Assembly (NCBI GenBank): GCA_018303645.1
Contig: JAGVXR010000017.1
Span: 1-21,861, forward strand
DNA: 21,861 bases
Direction: 5' to 3'
Origin: Candidatus Woesearchaeota archaeon
Lineage (GTDB): Archaea; Nanobdellota; Nanobdellia; Woesearchaeales; GW2011-AR4
The position numbers and the translations under genes were made by a program. The stretch's first letter is position 1. Every line of letters starts with the position of its first letter. Positions 7,564-13,968 of this stretch are shown here, piece by piece. A model generated the notes under the pieces. It made no database searches, was not told the DNA's origin, and saw only the letters and a program-made list of their open reading frames with translations.

Positions 7564-8427
7564 ATGAAACAGGAATTGCTTGAAAAGCTCAGCATATTTT
7601 TGCTGAAGAAAGGCTTTACTATAAAAAACCTGACAAGGACATGCTTTGACGCGCTTGCGAGAAGAAACGAGCAGATTCTGCTGATTAAAGTTCTTGAGGA
7701 TGCAAACTCCGTAAGCAGGCAGTACACCGAAGAGATGGCTGCAATTGCGTCTTACGCAAATGCATCGCCGCTGATAATAGCAGAGAAGGCCGGGAACAGG
7801 CTTGAGGACAATATTGTTTACTCGAGATTTGGCATTTACACGCTGAATTTCAGCACATTTTTGAACTGCGTCAACAACAAGTTCCCGTTTGTAAGAAGAA
7901 GCCAGGCGGGATTGACTGCCTCTGTTGTGGGAAAAAAGCTGAAAGAGAAGAGGGAGGGGTTGGGATATTCGCTCAATGCGCTGTCCAAGAAACTTGGGGT
8001 GACAAGCAGGATGGTGATAAAATATGAGAATGAGAATTCCGAGGTCACTATCAACAAGGCGATGAAGATGTACGAGCTGTTCGGCGGGGAAATCTTCAGC
8101 GAGGTTGACATTTTCATGCAGAATAAGCAGCCTGAAAGCAAATTTGAGACTGAAGTTTCAAGGAAATACGTCGAGCTCGGGTTTAATGCCGCCGAAACAA
8201 AGAAAACGCCTTTTGACATAATTGCAAGAAAGGAGAAAGAGCTGGTTTTTACCGAGATAGGCGACAATGTCAACCCCCAGATGCAGTCTTTGTCAAAATT
8301 ATTGGACGCTGACAACCTTGTTATATTCCAGAAGAAAAAGCCGAAGAACATCCCCTCGCTGACACAAGACGAGTTTATGGATTTCGAGAAGGCGAATGAA
8401 CTGGTGAAGTTTTTAAGGGAGTTTTGA
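7564..8427 (+). CDS. Archaeal HTH-type transcriptional regulator (COG1395-like)
   Basis: The 287-residue protein has an N-terminal nuclease-like alpha/beta part (about 1-105: FDALARRNEQILLIKVLEDAN), a Cro/C1-type helix-turn-helix (about 122-178: KLKEKREGLGYSLNALSKKLGVTSRMVIKYE) and a second alpha/beta part (about 190-287, FDIIARKEKELVFTEIGDN) that looks like a repeat of the first. This is the layout of the widespread archaeal putative HTH regulator family; targets are not known to me. A TATA box (about 7533-7541) inside the preceding small ORF lies 23 bases before the ATG, indicating a leaderless transcript. Confidence 0.88.
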   Translation: MKQELLEKLSIFLLKKGFTIKNLTRTCFDALARRNEQILLIKVLEDANSVSRQYTEEMAAIASYANASPLIIAEKAGNRLEDNIVYSRFGIYTLNFSTFLNCVNNKFPFVRRSQAGLTASVVGKKLKEKREGLGYSLNALSKKLGVTSRMVIKYENENSEVTINKAMKMYELFGGEIFSEVDIFMQNKQPESKFETEVSRKYVELGFNAAETKKTPFDIIARKEKELVFTEIGDNVNPQMQSLSKLLDADNLVIFQKKKPKNIPSLTQDEFMDFEKANELVKFLREF

Positions 8428-8439
8428 ATAAATTTTAAA

Positions 8440-8470
8440 AGAGGTTTTTACCTCTAGACGAATTCTAGAG
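8440..8470 (+). promoter_or_regulatory. Two overlapping, mutually exclusive hairpins before the hydrolase gene
   Basis: AGAGGT-TTTT-ACCTCT (8440-8455) and CTCTAGA-CGAAT-TCTAGAG (8452-8470) share the bases CTCT, so only one can form at a time. They fill the 52-base gap between the HTH stop and the hydrolase ATG at 8480. This could be the HTH-gene terminator or a translational switch; the sequence alone does not decide. Confidence 0.4.
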
Positions 8471-8479
8471 AGAAAGAAA

Positions 8480-9427
8480 ATGGTATTTGAATACACTCCT
8501 ATACGATTAGAAAGCAGAAAGCCGATTCAGTTAGGCAAACACCCAATAAGCAGAAATAAGTTAGTTGACTCTTTGTCTAATGCTGGAATCTCCTTGTTGG
8601 AGAGGCTTGTATTGGGAATTAAACGAGCAGATTTAGAAGTTTATGAAATTACTTATCAATCTCCAATAACTACGGAACACCAAGAAAATAATGCAGGCAT
8701 AGTAAGGTACTACCCAGCTTCTGAGAAATCCGCTGTCATAGTTTTGCCGAACAGGGCTTCCGGCTTTGCCACCCCTCAAAAAAGTTCCGGCTTGAACGCG
8801 GCACAGATAGTGGCTACCTATCTGGCTGCAAACGGAATAAGTGCATATGAAGTTGAAACCCCGTTTAATTGCTCTAGGCGCGCGAAGGTCGCTGTTAAAA
8901 TGGATTTAGAGATGTCAAAAAACACATTTAACCAAGCGATTGTTGAAGTAAGAAGCTTAATTGATAATATCAAAGAAAAAAATATCGGTATTATTGGGGT
9001 CAGTCAGGGAGCTATGTACGCAAGCATTTTGTATGGAATTGAGGAAAGATTGACAAGTGCATGCCTTATTATGGGCGGAGGAAATCTTGTAGACATGATT
9101 TTTGAGTCAGATGACGGATGTATCGCTTCGCTAAAGAACTACCTGATTCAAAGCGGCATTAAAAAAGAAAAAGCAAGGGAAGAGCTAAGGAAAATCGAGC
9201 CGTTGAATTATGCAAAACCATCAAAATCCAGGAACCTTCTGATGATAAACGCGGCTTCTGACAAGGTTGTGCCTTTGAAGTATGGGAAGCAATTAAGGGA
9301 GGCATGGGGCTATCCCGAGCAAATTGTCATCAATGCAGGGCATTTTACAGTAATCAAAGAAGTAAGGACTCTGCTGGAAAAAGTGCTTACACATTACAGG
9401 AAAACACTATGCCCATTCTCACTTTAG
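8480..9427 (+). CDS. Alpha/beta hydrolase family protein
   Basis: A 315-residue cytosolic protein with the alpha/beta-hydrolase core: strand SAVIVLPN (84-91), nucleophile elbow GVSQGA (173-178, Ser175), acid in NAASDKVVP (Asp261) and catalytic His288 in NAGHFT. The order and spacing are right for an active serine hydrolase; the 70-residue N-terminal part is not recognised and the 195-240 segment is probably a lid. Substrate unknown (esterase, peptidase and thioesterase are all possible). No signal peptide. It follows the HTH gene by 52 bases and its last 9 bases overlap the convergent unknown gene. Confidence 0.82.
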   Translation: MVFEYTPIRLESRKPIQLGKHPISRNKLVDSLSNAGISLLERLVLGIKRADLEVYEITYQSPITTEHQENNAGIVRYYPASEKSAVIVLPNRASGFATPQKSSGLNAAQIVATYLAANGISAYEVETPFNCSRRAKVAVKMDLEMSKNTFNQAIVEVRSLIDNIKEKNIGIIGVSQGAMYASILYGIEERLTSACLIMGGGNLVDMIFESDDGCIASLKNYLIQSGIKKEKAREELRKIEPLNYAKPSKSRNLLMINAASDKVVPLKYGKQLREAWGYPEQIVINAGHFTVIKEVRTLLEKVLTHYRKTLCPFSL

Positions 9428-9988
9428 CCGATACCAGCCAGTAATCATTTCCCCTATTTTCTCAAATGGATGTTCCTTGGGAATGGAATTTTGGTACTCC
9501 CACGATTTGATTTGTGGCAAGTTTTGGACGCCCGGAATCATTAAAATCGGCATAGACATAACTTTTCTTGAAAAGTCCTCATACGATTCAAGTTTGCCCA
9601 ACAGCGAAAATTCATGAGGGGAACTGTTCATAATCTCTACGATGCCTTTATCCATCCTTAATCTTCTAGTCAAAGAATCAGAGTCGTATATTCCAAAGAC
9701 AGAAACCATGGCTTCATAGAGAGATTTTATCGATGATAATTCATAGTCCTTTGCTTGAGGGTTTATTAAAATACGCCCAATAGACAGGACATGAACCTGG
9801 TTTTCATCATTGCCTCTTATTTGGATGCCGTTTGGCTTAATCTCTTCATAAAATCTTGTTGAAGGTTTGGCATCTGTGGAAGCCAACAAATCAATAAGGT
9901 ATCTCCTGTGAGCTGATAAATTATTTGGTGTTAAAGGAGGGTGATGTTCCAGTTCTTTCACCAATAATTCCGCTATGTTCCTTTCCAT
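9419..9988 (-). CDS. Hypothetical protein
   Basis: Not recognised. A 189-residue soluble protein with mixed helix and strand, no signal peptide, no membrane span and no Cys cluster. It begins MERNIAELLVKELEHHPPL and ends FEKIGEMITGWYRLK. A TATA-like box (GATTTAAAA, about 10009-10018) stands roughly 23 bases before the ATG, consistent with its own leaderless transcript. It converges on the alpha/beta hydrolase with a 9-base overlap. The strong promoter placement and normal amino-acid composition support a real gene; no function is proposed. Confidence 0.7.
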   Translation of the reverse strand: MERNIAELLVKELEHHPPLTPNNLSAHRRYLIDLLASTDAKPSTRFYEEIKPNGIQIRGNDENQVHVLSIGRILINPQAKDYELSSIKSLYEAMVSVFGIYDSDSLTRRLRMDKGIVEIMNSSPHEFSLLGKLESYEDFSRKVMSMPILMIPGVQNLPQIKSWEYQNSIPKEHPFEKIGEMITGWYRLK

Positions 9989-10083
9989 TAACCGCTGGAA
10001 TAATGCCTGTTTTTTAAATCTTTCTTAGCTGAAAAAATTAAACCAAAACATTTAAATATACCTAATTATCAGTACATAGTAAA

Positions 10084-10152
10084 ATGGCACATGGCAATAA
10101 GTTGATGCTTGTACTTTCTGTGTTAGTGCTAGTGCTGTCTGCGGTGGCTTAA
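10084..10152 (+). CDS. Leaderless 22-residue hydrophobic peptide (putative)
   Basis: A TATA box TTTAAATA (10051-10058) lies 26 bases before an ATG that opens a 22-codon frame: MAHGNK, a Leu/Val/Ser stretch LMLVLSVLVLVLS, then AVA and a TAA stop. The stop sits inside a GC-rich inverted repeat (GGTGGC-TTAA-GCCGCC, 10143-10158), the only GC-rich spot in the area. The peptide could be a one-helix membrane peptide or an upstream leader for the gene at 10202. Its shortness keeps confidence low, but promoter and start position match the leaderless pattern of several genes nearby. Confidence 0.4.
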   Translation: MAHGNKLMLVLSVLVLVLSAVA

Positions 10153-10158
10153 GCCGCC
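10143..10158 (+). promoter_or_regulatory. GC-rich hairpin over the stop codon of the 22-codon ORF
   Basis: GGTGGC and GCCGCC pair (one G-U) around TTAA, which holds the stop codon. An AT-rich inverted repeat AATTTTT/AAAAATT follows (about 10170-10187), then the Shine-Dalgarno of the gene at 10202. Terminator or attenuator-like leader are both possible. Confidence 0.4.
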
Positions 10159-10201
10159 TTTAGTCTATAAATTTTTCTTAAAAAATTAAAGGTGATGCGA
10201 C

Positions 10202-10507
10202 ATGGCTATAAGGGGACAAACTGCTAGAAAATTGGAACAAAAAGCTGAAGATTCAGAAAGTTTAAGGTTGATAGATGCAGCTAAATCATTTTTGAATAAG
10301 GATATGAATGATGTGAGACTGCCAAAAGGAACTCAATTGTTTGAAGTTACAAAAATAGATCCTGTTAGAAAAGGTATGCTGTATTATTTTGAATTTTATA
10401 GTGGACATGCAAGTAACTGCAGAAACTATCAAGACGGAATTAAAATAGAGATGCACACTCTTTATAGAGTTTCTGAAGGCACTAAAAAATTACATTTAAA
10501 CTTATAA
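10202..10507 (+). CDS. Hypothetical protein
   Basis: Not recognised. A 101-residue basic soluble protein: helical N-terminal part (RKLEQKAEDSESLRLIDAAKSFL) and a strand-rich C-terminal part (GTQLFEVTKIDPVRKGMLYYF, IKIEMHTLYRV). No membrane span. The start is well supported by a strong Shine-Dalgarno AGGTGATG (10190-10197) five bases before the ATG, unlike the leaderless genes around it, which implies a transcript with a leader, probably the one starting before the 22-codon ORF. The gene is AT-rich compared with the next genes. Confidence 0.65.
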   Translation: MAIRGQTARKLEQKAEDSESLRLIDAAKSFLNKDMNDVRLPKGTQLFEVTKIDPVRKGMLYYFEFYSGHASNCRNYQDGIKIEMHTLYRVSEGTKKLHLNL

Positions 10508-10620
10508 CAATACATTGGATATGCAATCAATAAACTTTCAAAAAAATCCGAAATCTTTAAATACATTCGTTCTTCTTTTTGGTTTTTGGGCTGGTTTAAT
10601 AAAAAAAGAGGTTGATGGCA

Positions 10621-11253
10621 ATGGCAGAAGAAGAGTTTATTCCGTACAAGGATATTTCTGAGCTGAATAAGGAACTGCAGGGAATGGGCAGGAAAGACAT
10701 TTCCAACAAAGAGCTGCACGAGGCTGTCCAGAGGCTTACGCAGACAATAAGCGGCATGCTTGAGGTTTTCGGCGCTGCGGCAGAGCAGATGAAGCTCGAG
10801 GAAAGGGAATACGAGATGGAAGCCAGGAAGCACGAGATGATTGCATCCAAATTAGACAAGGTTATTGAGCAGAACAGGACGATTGCAGAAGCAATGGTCG
10901 GCATAGTAGATATGGTAAAGGAAAGAATAGTTGCTCCTGCAAAAGAGAGGGATGAGATGCCAAAGCCAAGGGAAGAGTCTTTGTTCAAACCAAAGCCGTT
11001 TATGGAGCCAAGGCCCTTCAAGCCGATGGAATGGCAGCCAAGGCCCGAGCCTGCGCAAAGAACGCAGCCGATGATGGCGCAGCCTTCAATGCCGCAGGCA
11101 ATGCCTCCTGTCGCTCCGCAAATGGCAGCACCGCCTGACTTCGGGATGCCGCCTATTGAGCAGGTTCCGCCGCCTGATTTTGACTTGGAAGAGCCGTTTG
11201 GGCTAGACGAGGAGCCGAAGAAAAAAGGGCTCTTTGGAATGTTCAAAAAGTGA
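10621..11253 (+). CDS. Coiled-coil protein with Pro-rich linker and basic-hydrophobic C-terminal tip
   Basis: Function not known. About residues 1-110 form a coiled coil (KELHEAVQRLTQTISGMLEVF; EMEARKHEMIASKLDKVIEQN); 110-195 are a disordered Pro/Met/Gln-rich linker; an acidic stretch (DFDLEEPFGLDEEP) and the tip KKKGLFGMFKK close the protein. The tip looks like a short amphipathic membrane- or partner-binding peptide. GAGGT at 10608-10612 lies 8 bases before the ATG at 10621, which is therefore chosen over TTG 10612 and ATG 10615. A TATA box (TTTAAATA, 10556-10563) precedes it. An A/T hairpin with a T run (11239-11261) overlaps the stop codon and may end transcription. Confidence 0.75.
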   Translation: MAEEEFIPYKDISELNKELQGMGRKDISNKELHEAVQRLTQTISGMLEVFGAAAEQMKLEEREYEMEARKHEMIASKLDKVIEQNRTIAEAMVGIVDMVKERIVAPAKERDEMPKPREESLFKPKPFMEPRPFKPMEWQPRPEPAQRTQPMMAQPSMPQAMPPVAPQMAAPPDFGMPPIEQVPPPDFDLEEPFGLDEEPKKKGLFGMFKK

Positions 11254-11302
11254 TTTTTTAGAACTTTATTATTTTTGACATTAACACAATCAAATTAAAA
11301 AA

Positions 11303-11788
11303 ATGCAAGTTCAATCATCAAAGTCATTCAGGCACCTGGCAAGGCACCTCTTTGTTGTAAGCGGGGTGTACAGCGAAAGGGGCAGGGCAAGGCAGGAGCT
11401 GGACAGCTATCTGCAAAGAATGAGGAAATCCATCATAAGGATGACTCTGGGCTACAGCGACATAGAGAAGCTGAAAAAAAAGGTTGACAGCCTTGTTGAC
11501 ATAGAAAGGAAATATGCCAAATTCTTCAAGCCTGAGGACAAGGAAACTGAGGGTTTGAAAAACCAGATAAATGCGCTTGAGCATGAACTGATGAATGAAA
11601 GGGAGGAAAAGTACAGGATAGCAAGCGATAACAACGAGAAAATCCAGCAATTGACCAATTCCTTAAACAGCATAAAGGTCAAAATGAACGAGCTTCTGGT
11701 GGAAAAATCCAAAAGGCACCAAAGATTGACTGCGTTGGACCAAAAAATAAGGGCGAAGGTCGACGTGCGCCGCTACTACAATTCATAA
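11303..11788 (+). CDS. Hypothetical coiled-coil protein
   Basis: Not recognised. The 161-residue protein is basic and helical: an Arg-rich N-terminus (SSKSFRHLARHLFVVSGVYSE), a helix with repeated Lys/Arg, then a long heptad-type coiled coil from about 50 to 150 (LKNQINALEHELMNEREEKYR; KIQQLTNSLNSIKVKMNELL) and the end VDVRRYYNS. No signal peptide or membrane span. It follows the preceding coiled-coil gene by 49 bases on the same strand, so the two may work together; this is inference from position only. It overlaps the convergent DUF1931-like gene by 6 bases. Confidence 0.7.
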   Translation: MQVQSSKSFRHLARHLFVVSGVYSERGRARQELDSYLQRMRKSIIRMTLGYSDIEKLKKKVDSLVDIERKYAKFFKPEDKETEGLKNQINALEHELMNEREEKYRIASDNNEKIQQLTNSLNSIKVKMNELLVEKSKRHQRLTALDQKIRAKVDVRRYYNS

Positions 11789-11965
11789 GTCCCTTGCCAT
11801 GACCGTATTTCTCGAGTTAAGCTTTGCCCTTTTGCACGATTCCTCGATTATTTTTTTGGCTTTCTCTTCAAGCGCCTTGTAGTATTCCTCTGAAACATTC
11901 AGCTCTTTGCCGTCAAGCTTTGCAAGAGCTTTCACCTGGGATTTGACTATTACTGATTTTGCCAT
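11783..11965 (-). CDS. DUF1931-like histone-fold protein
   Basis: A 60-residue protein, MAKSVIVKSQVKALAKLDGK followed by LNVSEEYYKALEEKAKKII, RAKLNSRNTV and MARDL. The pattern (Val-rich start, N-V-S helix cap, E-K-A helix, R-A-K-x-N-x-R-x-T-V-x-x-x-D-L) is that of the archaeal DUF1931 family, which has a histone-like fold. Members are often double-length; this is a single unit. It may bind DNA or act as a small dimeric partner. Its start overlaps the end of the secreted-protein gene by 16 bases, so it is probably translationally coupled as the third gene of that operon. Confidence 0.75.
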   Translation of the reverse strand: MAKSVIVKSQVKALAKLDGKELNVSEEYYKALEEKAKKIIEESCKRAKLNSRNTVMARDL

Positions 11966-13557
11966 TTTTCGGATGAGTCTTTAAAAAATTTTATTTTTAA
12001 TGTTTCTACAAATGCAATCATATCGTTGATAACATATTTAGAATCTTCTGCTGAAACATCTTTCCCATGGTAGTTTATATCCTCCCTTATTCCTCCAAAA
12101 TTATCAGATGTATCCCCCAGCCCGTTTCGTTCAAGCAGCATCTTTAATTGTTCCTTCGTAACGCATACTTCCTCCAGACACAATTTTTTAGCCTGGCTGC
12201 TGCCTCCAGCGCCATTGAACGTGGAATAGTCGAGGTTTACGAAGACAAGTATCTTGCATACATTGTCGCAGGAAGCAAGGGGCTCTAGCGCAGTTCCAAT
12301 CGTATATCCATCATTCGTTGCCTTCGTACCAACTCCGGCTATCGGACTTGACGTAATCTTATCCCCTATTTTTATCGGTCCGCCTTCCAGATTGACTTTT
12401 ACCGGCACGCGGCCGATGAGGGAAATTCTTATATCATTATCATCAAGCTTCTTTCCTAAAACCTGCTGGGGAGAAGTGGCGATGACACCAAAGATATCTT
12501 CGCCCGAAACAACTTTTCGCATAAAGCCGGATGCCCGGTCCAGCGTCACCATGTCGCCGGCCTCCACATTGCCGTCACCAAGATACCATTCGGCGATGTC
12601 TGCTCCGGAAATCCTGGTATTTTGTTGGACCTTGGCGCTCGCGAGATTTGTCCGGTATTCCTCCAGTTTGGCCGAGGAATCCGCCACGCTTTTTAACTTA
12701 TCCTTTGCTGAAATCCTAAAGAAGATCTGAATAGCGCTTCCCGGCGCAATATGAAAATGCTCCGCAAAAAAGCGGTATGCCCATTGACGGGCGGATGGTT
12801 CATAGCGGGGAGCAACTGCGGCAATGTCATTGAGGCCTTTAAAGGAAGTATGCCAACCCCGTTTGTTGAGATATTCTCCGAGTTTCTCCAGGATATTCTT
12901 GCGGTCTTCCGCTGAAAGCCCGCCCATCAAAACTTTAAGCTCGTTTATGGTCGGCGGCTCTACGCTCAAAACTCTCTGGCCGGGCTTAAGTTCTTGGCTC
13001 TCAAGCGGGCTGGGGTTTTCAGGGTAGTCTCCTTGGTGAACCGGATCCTCGGCTTCCCAGACTGAAGCAATAGTCCCGTCGGCATTGGCAATAACCCAAA
13101 TCGTAGGATGGTCAGAAGAAGTTACATAACGCCAACGCACAGCCCAAGGAAGTCCCGCGCCTCCGCCGCCTGCAGGAGCTGAAACAGCTGCAGCCTCCTG
13201 CGTCGGGCACGCAGAGCTTCGGCATGCGCTGCTGCAGCAAAATCCGCCGACGCATTGCAGGCCGGTTTCGCATTGCTCGCCGTCAAGATAATGCAGGGTT
13301 CTCATGAATCCAAGCTCTGTCCTGAAATTCGGCGAATTCGTGATGCCTGTTATGTCGCCTGTGATTTCATAACTCCTGAAGCTGGCGCTGGAAATTTCGG
13401 CATTTTTTCCGGATGTAACGGCAAAATCAAAAGTTTTTTGGGTGCCGTTGGTTGTGAACGACTTTACTTGAGAAGGCATTAAGACAGCTAGCAAAAGCAT
13501 TGCCAATATTGCTGCACTCAGTTTTCTACTGCCCAATCTTTTTTCTTGCTTCCTCAT
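11950..13557 (-). CDS. Secreted Cys-containing surface protein with bacterial-like beta domain
   Basis: A 535-residue exported protein. Residues 1-33 are a signal peptide with a basic start (MRKQEKRLGSRK) and hydrophobic core. About 40-86 match a small secreted module (TGDITGITNSPNFRTELGF). A Cys cluster lies at 96-117 (CETGLQCVGGFCCSSACRSSAC), then a Gly/Pro linker. About 318-445 resemble a beta-rich domain common in surface and fibre proteins of Patescibacteria and some phages (IAEWY, GDMVTLD, FGVIATSP, IGRVPVKVN, GDKITSSP), followed by LCLEEVCVTKEQLK, another motif of such proteins. The centre seems richer in G+C than neighbouring genes, so acquisition from bacteria is possible. Overlaps the RHH gene by 32 bases and the DUF1931 gene by 16. 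Confidence 0.75.
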   Translation of the reverse strand: MRKQEKRLGSRKLSAAILAMLLLAVLMPSQVKSFTTNGTQKTFDFAVTSGKNAEISSASFRSYEITGDITGITNSPNFRTELGFMRTLHYLDGEQCETGLQCVGGFCCSSACRSSACPTQEAAAVSAPAGGGGAGLPWAVRWRYVTSSDHPTIWVIANADGTIASVWEAEDPVHQGDYPENPSPLESQELKPGQRVLSVEPPTINELKVLMGGLSAEDRKNILEKLGEYLNKRGWHTSFKGLNDIAAVAPRYEPSARQWAYRFFAEHFHIAPGSAIQIFFRISAKDKLKSVADSSAKLEEYRTNLASAKVQQNTRISGADIAEWYLGDGNVEAGDMVTLDRASGFMRKVVSGEDIFGVIATSPQQVLGKKLDDNDIRISLIGRVPVKVNLEGGPIKIGDKITSSPIAGVGTKATNDGYTIGTALEPLASCDNVCKILVFVNLDYSTFNGAGGSSQAKKLCLEEVCVTKEQLKMLLERNGLGDTSDNFGGIREDINYHGKDVSAEDSKYVINDMIAFVETLKIKFFKDSSEKWQNQ

Positions 13558-13828
13558 TTGAGTAAATAATCTTCAGGACGACTTCCTCGTATGACTGCCT
13601 CGGGTGGATTTTGAGGCTATTGAGAAGCGCGGCTGTTTTTTTGCGGAGCTTTACAGTGGTGATAATCCCGGGGGCAGGCGGCGGGCTGACTGGCTTTTTT
13701 CCTTCCCTGTAGCCTGAAACAAATTTCAGAATAACCTCCTCATAAGGCTGCCTCGGATGCACCTTCAGCATGCTCAGAATTTCAACAGCGCCCTTGCTCA
13801 GCTTTATCGTTGTTATGGCTTCATGCAT
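13526..13828 (-). CDS. Tandem ribbon-helix-helix (VapB-antitoxin-like) regulator
   Basis: The 100-residue protein contains two copies of one small DNA-binding unit: ITTIKLSKGAVEILSMLKVH plus PRQPYEEVILKFV (5-37), and ITTVKLRKKTAALLNSLKIH plus PRQSYEEVVLKII (about 56-88), joined by a Lys/Pro linker. Each looks like the RHH antitoxin-like family with the conserved HPR-x-SY-x-x-V (DUF7557-like). RHH proteins normally dimerise; the fusion could fold as an intramolecular pair. A palindrome at the promoter (13843-13856) suggests autoregulation. It is the first gene of an overlapping three-gene set and no toxin gene is adjacent. Confidence 0.78.
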   Translation of the reverse strand: MHEAITTIKLSKGAVEILSMLKVHPRQPYEEVILKFVSGYREGKKPVSPPPAPGIITTVKLRKKTAALLNSLKIHPRQSYEEVVLKIIYSNEEARKKIGQ

Positions 13829-13830
13829 GA

Positions 13831-13871
13831 GGTATATCTAACTATACTTAAGTATACCAAGAATATATAAA
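13831..13871 (-). promoter_or_regulatory. Promoter and palindromic operator of the RHH operon
   Basis: TTTATATATTC on the minus strand (about 13863-13872) is the TATA box. Just downstream is the perfect 14-base palindrome TATACTTAAGTATA (13843-13856), covering the expected transcription start, within a wider pair GGTATA (13831-13836) / TATACC (13853-13858). The arrangement fits repression by the RHH protein encoded next. Confidence 0.6.
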
Positions 13872-13968
13872 CTTTTGGTTTTTGAAGCGTATGCCTGCAG
13901 CTGAGCGCCAAATGCAGATTGCCGGGCTAATCAATATTTGCCAAAATTTTTTGAATCAGAACGCAGAT

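Noticed and set aside
10596..11246. 216-codon minus-strand frame opposite the Pro-rich coiled-coil gene
   Set aside because: Gly/Ser-rich shadow; the plus-strand gene has a TATA box, Shine-Dalgarno and coherent domain structure.
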